DNA of 64,000 nt from an uncultured Lachnospiraceae bacterium (lineage in GTDB: Bacteria; Bacillota; Clostridia; Lachnospirales; Lachnospiraceae): positions 1 to 64,000 of the forward strand of contig CANSTU010000006.1 in the NCBI GenBank assembly GCA_947650005.1, in the 5' to 3' direction. Positions 8,272 through 14,207 of the stretch are shown piece after piece (within the stretch, counting starts at the first letter, position 1; each line of letters opens with the position of its first letter). The notes under the pieces were generated by a model that saw only the letters and a program-made list of their open reading frames with translations, was not told where the DNA came from and did no database searches. The position numbers and the translations under genes were made by a program.

Positions 8272-8300
8272 ATCATATCATCCTGATAAAAAGATGTCAA
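8272..8300 (-). promoter_or_regulatory. mntP promoter
   Basis: On the minus strand TTGACA (8300-8295), 17 bases, then TATGAT (8277-8272). Transcription would begin about 8265, just before the first P1 base of the riboswitch at 8262. The + strand region 8301-8477 holds nothing else recognisable. Confidence 0.75.
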
Positions 8301-8477
8301 TCAAAAATTTCCAGGACAAACGCGTGTATGGCTCGGCAATGTAACAATTCAGATGAGTCCGCGCATTTACCGCACAGACCGTATAAAAATCTTACGGTTG
8401 TCATGTCTCCAGCCACCTGACAGAGATTTTCATGGCTGGCTGCGTAACCGTTCAGACTTCTGTGGACCGTCACAAGC

Positions 8478-8843
8478 TTATATGGAATACGGAAGGGAGA
8501 TGGAATCGATTCCTGCCGCTCCGATGATGGACGTTACGCCTAGGCGAATATAGGAATAAAGTTCTTTCGTAATCGTCTCTTGGAGTTCTTCTTCCTGCAT
8601 ATCCGTCTCGTCACAGCCATATACGGCTTCCAAGGTATATCTGATCAGAAAGGACTTTTCCTGCGCATTCATTTCCGACTCCCGAAATACGAGCGTGGTA
8701 ATGGTGCACACAAGGCAATCTCCTTCCTGGCTGAACCCTCGGTCAAACTGGATCTGGAGGGGTTCGTCATAGGGTGTCTTGGTGTTAATGATATTGATTT
8801 CCAAGGGGGTCAGCTTCTTTAGTACATGTCTAAATGCCTGCAT
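8478..8843 (-). CDS. SecB-like protein
   Basis: The 121-residue protein ends in a segment (ELYSYIRLGVTSIIG ... SISLPYSI) that resembles the C-terminal helix and strand of SecB-fold chaperones (their LFPYAR...LNL pattern). The middle part alternates strand-like segments, as expected for that fold. SecB-like proteins in Firmicutes are mostly uncharacterised; some guard toxin-antitoxin systems, but no such genes are adjacent here. AGAGG before the ATG at 8843 is part of a dispersed leader repeat. A short upstream frame (8830-8931) overlaps this start, suggesting coupled translation. Fold assignment is an inference from a short motif. Confidence 0.55.
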   Translation of the reverse strand: MQAFRHVLKKLTPLEINIINTKTPYDEPLQIQFDRGFSQEGDCLVCTITTLVFRESEMNAQEKSFLIRYTLEAVYGCDETDMQEEELQETITKELYSYIRLGVTSIIGAAGIDSISLPYSI

Positions 8844-8931
8844 GTTTCCTCTCATTCCGCCGCGCAAGCGGCATTTTAATCAACGAAAACTTTGGGTCAC
8901 ACAGTCTGTGATTGAAAATGTCAATTTTCAA
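8830..8931 (-). CDS. Possible 33-residue leader peptide overlapping the SecB-like gene
   Basis: GGAGG (8944-8940) stands 8 bases before a TTG at 8931. This opens a 34-codon frame reading LKIDIFNHRLCD...LIKMPLARRNERK..., which ends at a TAG 14 bases inside the next gene. A second copy of the same leader repeat (49815-49916) contains a closely similar frame (LKIDIFN...CD...LIKMPLMRRNERK) with a 9-base length difference that keeps the frame. Conservation of frame suggests translation, but shared descent of the repeat could also explain it. Confidence 0.35.
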   Translation of the reverse strand: MKIDIFNHRLCDPKFSLIKMPLARRNERKHAGI

Positions 8932-8936
8932 TCTTA
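8844..8936 (-). repeat. Leader repeat, long form, upstream of the SecB-like gene
   Basis: In coding orientation: AAGATTGAAAAT, whose first stem (8933-8910) is nearly perfect; a linker; TTGATTAAAAT; a GCCGC-TTGC-GCGGC hairpin (8872-8859); then GGAATGAGAGG ending five bases before the ATG. About 70% of it matches the copy at 49815-49916. It supplies the ribosome binding site of the gene. Confidence 0.75.
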
Positions 8937-8986
8937 TTTCCTCCGTTTTTATTGTTGTAAAGTTCTGCCCTTCTTTCTGTATCCTA

Positions 8987-9015
8987 AGTATACTATGAAA
9001 TGGCGCCTATTTCAA
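8987..9015 (-). promoter_or_regulatory. Promoter of the SecB-like gene
   Basis: On the minus strand TTGAAA (9015-9010), a 17-base spacer, TATACT (8992-8987). The transcript would begin about 8980 and carry the possible leader peptide and the leader repeat. Confidence 0.6.
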
Positions 9016-9059
9016 GCATAGCCGGAACAACAACACGACAAACGCACAAATAGCGTTAC

Positions 9060-10214
9060 TTATCCCATTTTATCCGTAAAAAAGTTCCTTATCTCGTCCT
9101 GTGAGGCCTGTACGGAGCCTTGAATCATGGGATTCTTCCCTCCGCCCCTTCCGTTGAGAACCTTATTGAACTCTTTTCCCAGGGCAACCACATCCATCGT
9201 ATTGCTGCACATCACATACTTATAGCCTTCTTCGTCACAACCGGAGAACACAGCGGCAAATTCCGTTTTTGCGCAAATCAGATCCGCCAGTCTGCGCACC
9301 TCCACCGAATTCAAATCCTCCTGGAACAGGATTTCCTTCCTGCTTCCTTCCTCAATCCCTTCCGTCATCTTCTCAAAGAGCTTCTGCTTCAATGCGATAT
9401 TCGCATTTTTTAATGCCTGAATCTGTTCCTGTTGTTTTTCCACCCCATCTGCAATCATTTCAGGCGGAACCGAAAGCAAGGCTGATATTTCTTTCGCATT
9501 CCTGTGTTTCATGTCATAATCTTCCAAGGCCTTCCATCCGACTTCTAATGTGAGGCGAATACCTGATTTATAGTGCTCGTCGGATATGACCTTGATCGGC
9601 CCGATTTCCCCGGTACGATGTACGTGAGTACCGCAACAGGCACATACGTCCGCTCCCGGTACGGTAACGATACGAATATCTCCTTCAATCTCCTTTTTGC
9701 TCCGATATTCCAAAGATGCCAATTCCTGCCTGGAAGGGTATTCCGCCTTGATTTCCCTGTTGGAAAATACCACTTCATTCGCTTCCTTTTCTGCCTTTGC
9801 AATCTGCTCTTCCGTTAAAAGGCCGCTGAAATCCACCGTCACAAAATCTTTTCCCATGTGGAAGCCTATGTTATCGTAACCGAAGAGTCTATGGATGATG
9901 CCTGATAGAATATGCTCCCCTGAATGCTGCTGCATATGGAGAAAGCGGCGGTTCCATTCAACATTTCCGTGTACCCGGCTTCCTGCTTTTAAAGGTTTAT
10001 CGCAGATATGAAGTACGTACTCCTTCTTATCTCTCACATCCAGAACTTCTACCCCGTCCAGCCAGCCTCTATCCGCAGGCTGTCCTCCTCCCTCAGGGAA
10101 AAAGGCCGTCCGATCCAGGACGATTTCATATCCCTTCTTTCCCTCCTCACAGCTCAATACCTCAGCATCAAAATCCTGCAAATAGGCATCCTTATTGTAC
10201 AGTCTGTCCGTCAT
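9060..10214 (-). CDS. AlaX-type alanyl-tRNA editing protein with DHHA1 domain
   Basis: The 384-residue protein has an AlaRS-like editing domain, with zinc-site motifs QQHSGEH (near residue 95) and CACCGTHVH (near residue 190). Before these is the RTAFFPEGGGQPADRG segment typical of AlaX-L/AlaRS second domains. A predicted coiled-coil (about 255-285) leads to a DHHA1-type C-terminal domain containing GRGGGKNPMIQGS. Proteins of this kind deacylate Ser- or Gly-tRNA(Ala) in trans. It lacks the catalytic AlaRS core. AGAGGA precedes the ATG at 10214. It is followed upstream by a hydrolase remnant. Confidence 0.85.
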   Translation of the reverse strand: MTDRLYNKDAYLQDFDAEVLSCEEGKKGYEIVLDRTAFFPEGGGQPADRGWLDGVEVLDVRDKKEYVLHICDKPLKAGSRVHGNVEWNRRFLHMQQHSGEHILSGIIHRLFGYDNIGFHMGKDFVTVDFSGLLTEEQIAKAEKEANEVVFSNREIKAEYPSRQELASLEYRSKKEIEGDIRIVTVPGADVCACCGTHVHRTGEIGPIKVISDEHYKSGIRLTLEVGWKALEDYDMKHRNAKEISALLSVPPEMIADGVEKQQEQIQALKNANIALKQKLFEKMTEGIEEGSRKEILFQEDLNSVEVRRLADLICAKTEFAAVFSGCDEEGYKYVMCSNTMDVVALGKEFNKVLNGRGGGKNPMIQGSVQASQDEIRNFFTDKMG

Positions 10215-10235
10215 TTATAGTATCCTCTTCTTTCC

Positions 10236-10473
10236 TTAAATCTTCTCAATCCACCAGAACAATGCATCCAGCGTTTCACACTTCTTCCTTTCTTCCAGAA
10301 AACAGCCTGCCGTGTAAACGGAATGGCTATCCTTTCCGTCAGATACTGTATAGAATTTGGCAGGAATCCCAAGAGACGATGCATGAGCATAGAAAACGGC
10401 TGCATTTTGATAGCTCACCACCCCATCATGCCTCCCATGAATGATCAGCATAGGTACCTTCTGCCCTTGACGC
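10236..10473 (-). pseudogene. 3' remnant of an alpha/beta hydrolase gene
   Basis: In frame from about 10473 the coding strand reads ...QKVPMLIIHGRHDGVV followed by NAAVFYAHASSLG and an acidic/aromatic C-terminus. This is the C-terminal third of an alpha/beta hydrolase (the IHGxxDxxV segment before the catalytic Asp-His part), about 75 residues. The N-terminal two thirds, including any GxSxG, are absent. The truncation coincides with a leader-repeat hairpin at 10474-10499 and the stop of the next gene, so the deletion endpoint lies at the repeat. An ATG at 10451 could still give a short product. Confidence 0.65.
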
Positions 10474-10499
10474 AGCCATCAGCCCGCTTCTGCGGGCAC
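10474..10499 (-). repeat. Leader-repeat hairpin at a deletion boundary
   Basis: In coding orientation GATTTGAGTGCCCGCAGAAG then CGGGCTGATGG: the same hairpin and tail as other leader repeats, with GATGGC in place of GATGGGAG. It overlaps the TGA stop of the gene at 10500-11129 and abuts the hydrolase remnant, so here the repeat no longer serves an intact gene. Confidence 0.65.
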
Positions 10500-11129
10500 T
10501 CAAATCAGGATCGTGGAGTCCTCGATTTCACGCCATATTCCTTCAAAAAACCGGCGGAAACCAGCCTTCTCTTCTCCAATCCCTGAGATTTCTTCCCTCT
10601 GTGTGAAATACGTTCCGGATTCCATATCCACAGAAATACAATCCAGAGGGAATCCCTCCTCTTTCTGCTCCACGGGCGCATCAACTAAATAGAATCTGCC
10701 TCCGCTGATATCCTCCCCATCGTATTCGTATCTCCTTCCCCCATCTAGGATCAGGCAGATCGCATTCTGATATCGGGCAATACATTTTCCTCCAAACCGC
10801 TTAGCTATTCCTGCGTAATATTCCGTCATCTCCGAATCCGTCATGCGCTTCCCATCCCTGTTACGCACATGGACACCGGGCTGTTCCTCTGCAGGCAACC
10901 CTTCAATGAACAATCCGCTGTCGCAGGAAAAGACGGGCTGTCGGAGAATATTAAAATAATACGCCGCCTTCTGTCTGGCGTTTTCCAATGGGAATTTTCC
11001 GCATTCCTCCGGTTCCTTTAGGCTCCTGCCCAATTCTGAGAGACTCACAAGCTCCATCTCCATGCCTTCCAAAAATTCTTTCATCATTCCGAATTTCCCC
11101 GGATTCCCGGTCGCATATACGATTTTCAT
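10500..11129 (-). CDS. RdgB/HAM1-like non-canonical purine NTP pyrophosphatase
   Basis: The 209-residue protein opens with MKIVYATGNPGKF, the nucleotide-binding motif of the ITPase/RdgB family. It contains CDSGLFIEGL...PGVHVRN, matching the family's DSGL...PGV(Y)SAR block with His in place of Tyr-Ser. The family hydrolyses dITP, ITP and XTP to the monophosphate. It is more divergent than a typical RdgB (about 200 residues), so it could be a paralogue with altered specificity. The ATG at 11129 is preceded by GGGAG of a leader repeat; a longer in-frame start at 11231 would translate the repeat and is not preferred. Confidence 0.75.
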   Translation of the reverse strand: MKIVYATGNPGKFGMMKEFLEGMEMELVSLSELGRSLKEPEECGKFPLENARQKAAYYFNILRQPVFSCDSGLFIEGLPAEEQPGVHVRNRDGKRMTDSEMTEYYAGIAKRFGGKCIARYQNAICLILDGGRRYEYDGEDISGGRFYLVDAPVEQKEEGFPLDCISVDMESGTYFTQREEISGIGEEKAGFRRFFEGIWREIEDSTILI

Positions 11130-11234
11130 TTTTGGCTCCCATCCGTGCGCCCTAACGTGCATACAAATCAAGGTGATCCCATTTATCCGCTTAAGTGGGC
11201 TCTCTAGTTCCCATCTGTGCACAAGATGCACCTT
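11130..11234 (-). repeat. Leader repeats (three hairpin units) upstream of the ITPase-like gene
   Basis: In coding orientation three successive units end in CAGATGGGAAC, AAATGGGATC and CGGATGGGAG. Each is preceded by a small imperfect hairpin (TGCATCTTGTGCA, GCCCACTTAAGCGG, TGCACGTTAGGGCGCA); TTGATTTG lies before the last. The array starts right after the stop of the lactonase-fold gene and ends seven bases before the ATG at 11129. Confidence 0.7.
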
Positions 11235-11235
11235 C

Positions 11236-12342
11236 TCATCCTATCAAGAAAGCCAGGCAGACTACTGCTCCCGCATCATACCTTCCATGCTCTGTAAGCA
11301 TCCCCGTCTCTTTATCCCTTCGGAAAACGACCAAATTATCGCTGTCCTGATTCGCTGCGATCAACCATCTGCCGGAAGGAGATAATTGAAATCCCCTGGG
11401 GTTTTTTCCTCCAGAGGGCGCCCATTGTATCCCCTCCGGCATTCCGAATTGATCGATCCGGAAAACTCCGATACTGTTGTGTCCCCGATTTCCCACATAG
11501 AGGTGCCTTCTGTCCTTGGAGAGCAGGATGCCTCCCGGAAAATTCCCCTTTCCGTTCTCCCCCTCAGGCAGGCAGGATACAAAGCCTTTCAGTTCAGGTT
11601 CTTCCCCTTTCGCATCCAAAATTGCGATCTGATTAGAAAGTTCGCAGGATACATACACATATCCCTCTTTACCAAAAGCCAGGCTTCTCGGCCCGCTTCC
11701 AGCAGGCAGCTCCAGCCTGCAGCAGGTTATCGGCACAGTCCTCCCTTTCCCATCCAGTCCATATGAGGATATTTCGTCCATTCCCAAATCCGTGATCCAT
11801 AATACACCTTCATAAACCGACGCACTGTGCACATGCGGTTTCTCCTGCCTTACCCTGTCAATTCCCTCCGGTCTGTCTTCCTTTTCCATTTTGTTGACGA
11901 TATGCCAGTCCATCCCTTTCAGGCTTCCGTCTTCGTTCACGGCAAAGCTGCTCAGGCTTCCTCCATTATAATTCGCAGTGAAAACATGCCCTTCCCCATA
12001 GCTGACATGACACGGCGCCGCGCCCATAACCGGAAGGCGGTTTCTCAATACGAGTTTTCCTTCTTCATCCACCGCCAGGGAAGAAAGCGCTCCCCCTTTT
12101 GTCCCTTCATAATCATCCAATTCATTCACCGCATAAAGGGTCTTTTTGTCCGGTGAAAATGTAATCCAGGAAGCGTTTTCCACATCTGGATAGCTTTCCA
12201 GCGCCTCTAAAACCCCCTTCTCCTCATCAAACAGGAATACCCGAATCCCTTCCCCTCTTCCATGATAAATACTTCCATCTCCGGTAAGAATAGGGGAATT
12301 ATAGCTTCCCGTATATAATTTCACTTTATTTAGAAAATCCAT
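11236..12342 (-). CDS. Lactonase-family beta-propeller protein (6-phosphogluconolactonase YbhE type)
   Basis: The 368-residue protein shows the repeated blades of the Lactonase_7 family. These include KTLYAVNEL, APCHVSYGEGHVFTANYNGGS, KPHVHSA, GPRSLAF, HLYVGNRGHNSIGVF, and NPRGFQLSPSGRWLIAANQDSDN near the C-terminus. Members include 6-phosphogluconolactonase (Pgl of E. coli) and carboxy-muconate cyclases. No signal peptide is present, so it is cytoplasmic. AAAGGAA precedes the ATG at 12342. No pentose-phosphate gene is adjacent, so the substrate is assigned only by family. Confidence 0.8.
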   Translation of the reverse strand: MDFLNKVKLYTGSYNSPILTGDGSIYHGRGEGIRVFLFDEEKGVLEALESYPDVENASWITFSPDKKTLYAVNELDDYEGTKGGALSSLAVDEEGKLVLRNRLPVMGAAPCHVSYGEGHVFTANYNGGSLSSFAVNEDGSLKGMDWHIVNKMEKEDRPEGIDRVRQEKPHVHSASVYEGVLWITDLGMDEISSYGLDGKGRTVPITCCRLELPAGSGPRSLAFGKEGYVYVSCELSNQIAILDAKGEEPELKGFVSCLPEGENGKGNFPGGILLSKDRRHLYVGNRGHNSIGVFRIDQFGMPEGIQWAPSGGKNPRGFQLSPSGRWLIAANQDSDNLVVFRRDKETGMLTEHGRYDAGAVVCLAFLIG

Positions 12343-12438
12343 TTATATTCCTTTCTATGTACTTTTCCGTTATTTCTTTCCATACATGCCGCTCCAATGA
12401 CGAGCCGAAACATAACTGCAAACGACACAGCAATATTT

Positions 12439-13176
12439 TTATTCCATCACCCGATATAGATAAGCGTTTCCTTTCTTCCCAACCCTTTCCACCACTCCTA
12501 AATAGTTCATAATATGAAGTACAATCTGCGCTAAAGACGGCCGGATGTGTACCTGAGATGCGAATTCCCGGAAAGTAAACGGTTCTTCTAATCCATAGGG
12601 AAGCAGCTGCAGATAATCCTGACGGCAATCAATACAGATTTCCTCCACAAGCTCCTTTGGAATCCTGTCATACCTGGACGATCCCTTTTTCCTATCCTGG
12701 CTCCAGCCGTTTAAAAGCCGGTACTCCTCCACATCCAAGAGCACCAGTTTCAATCGAAGATTTTCATTCGACAGAAAGTTTTTGATCTTATACAACTCCG
12801 GAAATGCCATATAAGCGCTTCCTCTCACCGGAGATTTCCTAGGAACGCTTAACTCCCCGCTCTCCTCATCAATCCAGACCAGCCATTTTATGTGAGGAAT
12901 CGGATAGACCAGCGTTACGGGACAAAGCGGCAGGAATTTTTCAAGCTTTCCCCTCATTTTGTTAAAATTCCTCGTTTGTATTTCCACAATTTCACTGCCC
13001 GTATAGATATCCGCTACGCTTCCTTCAATCGGGATTTCATGCATTTTTTCATCTGGCGCATAATAATTCTTCAATATTGCATGAACCGTCTTTTCCGAAA
13101 GCGTCCCGATTCCATTCCTCTTATGCGACTTTCCAATCACCATATCCCTGGCCCGGATAAAACCTTCCCTATCCAT
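12439..13176 (-). CDS. Predicted PD-(D/E)XK-fold protein with C-terminal winged helix
   Basis: The 245-residue protein has an N-terminal domain in which VADIYTGSEIVEIQTR (about residues 53-68) resembles the D...ExQ core of PD-(D/E)XK nuclease-fold proteins, with Gln for Lys. It is followed by helix and strand segments ending near LVWIDEESGE. The last ~70 residues (FTFREFASQVHIRPSLAQIVLHIMNYLGVVERVGKK) look like a winged helix-turn-helix. The start is uncertain: 13176 has a weak GCGAGAG, and 13218 is an alternative. The frame stays open into the inverted repeat at 13296, which should not be translated. Nuclease activity is a hypothesis only. Confidence 0.5.
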   Translation of the reverse strand: MDREGFIRARDMVIGKSHKRNGIGTLSEKTVHAILKNYYAPDEKMHEIPIEGSVADIYTGSEIVEIQTRNFNKMRGKLEKFLPLCPVTLVYPIPHIKWLVWIDEESGELSVPRKSPVRGSAYMAFPELYKIKNFLSNENLRLKLVLLDVEEYRLLNGWSQDRKKGSSRYDRIPKELVEEICIDCRQDYLQLLPYGLEEPFTFREFASQVHIRPSLAQIVLHIMNYLGVVERVGKKGNAYLYRVME

Positions 13177-13295
13177 TTTCTCTCGCTTTCTGCCAAAGGG
13201 TAGGACCTTTGCACGCATAAGTATAACACAACTCCCCCTTCTTAGCCATATGCCAAGCCAATATCCTACAACATATCCCTGTTTCCTGTTGCTGT

Positions 13296-13626
13296 TCCCG
13301 CCCCCAAGCGGATCCCATCCCGAGAGGAGGAGTCCGTGTCTAAAGCTTCCAGGGCGGCAGGCGGAAACGGCATACCACGGCCTTGGGGGGAGGGCAACAG
13401 GATATTTTCGGGCGCACTCATGCCGGACATTACGCCGAGCCCTGGACGCTTCCCAGTCGGGGTGCGTCCCTCCTGGGAAGCAGGTCTCGCCTCCATGGCA
13501 TGAAAGGCGCCCGAAAATATCCTGTTGCCCTCCCCCCAAGGCCGTGGTATGCCGTTTCCGCCTGCCGCCCTGGAAGCTTTAGACACGGACTCCTCCTCTC
13601 GGGATGGGATCCGCTTGGGGGCGGGA
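13296..13626. repeat. Perfect 120-bp inverted repeat with a 91-base structured loop
   Basis: Bases 13296-13415 and 13507-13626 are exact reverse complements over about 120 bp. The loop adds a CATGCC (13419-13424) / GGCATG pair and its own GCTTCCCAG...CTGGGAAGC stem. The loop sequence from AGCCCTGGACGC onward is repeated at the start of the window. The arms are GC-rich (contain CCCGCCCCCAAG and runs of G), unlike the AT-rich flanks. No transposase gene lies inside, and no obvious short target duplication was found at the ends. It occupies most of the 570-base gap between the minus-strand gene at 13176 and darA. Confidence 0.9.
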
Positions 13627-13671
13627 GCAATAACTGTAACAGAAAATTTACACAAAATAAAGAAAAAAAGT

Positions 13672-13700
13672 TTGCCATTTCTGTTAAAAATGTTTATACT
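13672..13700 (+). promoter_or_regulatory. darA promoter
   Basis: TTGCCA (13672-13677), exactly 17 bases, TATACT (13695-13700), about 48 bases before the ATG. It starts only 46 bases after the right arm of the inverted repeat. Confidence 0.7.
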
Positions 13701-13747
13701 AGAATAAAAAGCATTGCTGTATCCAGACGGCGGAAAGGGAGTGTCCT

Positions 13748-14083
13748 ATGAAAATGCTATTGGCAATCGTGCATAACGAAGATGCACCTTTACTCATTAA
13801 CGAATTGAATGAAAGAAAATATTATGTGACTAAGCTCGCCACCACAGGTGGATTTCTGAAAAAAGGGAACACGACCCTCCTCCTCGGCCTGGACGACGAT
13901 CAGGTGGAGGGCGTATGTGAAATCATTAAGCAGCATTCCGGAAGACGTCAGCAGATCATGTACACGCCTCCGGCGCCTTCCAACAGTAATGTATACAACT
14001 CCGTTTCTTCCGTTCCTGTGAATGTGGAGGTGGGAGGTTCTACGATCTTTATCCTTCCGGTGGAAGATTTTAGGAAGGTTTAA
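13748..14083 (+). CDS. darA: Cyclic-di-AMP receptor DarA (PII-like, DUF970)
   Basis: The 111-residue protein matches the DarA/PstA/YaaQ family. It has an N-terminal MKMLLAIVHNEDA strand, LATTGGFLKKGNTTLLLGLDD (the T-GGFL-KGN-TLL motif around residue 31 that contacts the ligand), and a C-terminal GGSTIFILPVEDF strand. The PII-like trimer binds c-di-AMP; its downstream target is unresolved in most species. In B. subtilis relatives the gene lies near the replication/DNA-polymerase accessory genes; here it stands alone with its own promoter and terminator. GGAAAGGGAG precedes the ATG. Confidence 0.92.
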   Translation: MKMLLAIVHNEDAPLLINELNERKYYVTKLATTGGFLKKGNTTLLLGLDDDQVEGVCEIIKQHSGRRQQIMYTPPAPSNSNVYNSVSSVPVNVEVGGSTIFILPVEDFRKV

Positions 14084-14136
14084 ATCTTCCGTTTCCTGCT
14101 ATATCAGATGTGGCATACAGAATGAAACCAATTCAA

Positions 14137-14182
14137 AAATATGGCTTCTGACATGACCAGTTTCATGTCAGAAGCCATATTT
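14137..14182. terminator. Bidirectional terminator between darA and the hybrid kinase
   Basis: AAATATGGCTTCTGACATGA (14137-14156) pairs perfectly with its complement at 14163-14182, with A/T runs on both sides. It serves the convergent genes darA (+) and the kinase (-). Confidence 0.85.
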
Positions 14183-14207
14183 CTCTTAAAGCATATTTAC
14201 ATCTATA

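Noticed and set aside
13177-13539. In-frame N-terminal extension of the nuclease-fold gene through the inverted repeat
   Set aside because: The extra residues translate the repeat arm and loop, and the same string appears on the other strand from the mirrored arm. There is no SD upstream; the start at 13176 or 13218 is preferred.
13383-13751. Plus-strand frame across the inverted repeat
   Set aside because: It is the mirror image of the minus-strand frame and runs into the darA promoter; it has no SD and no family resemblance.
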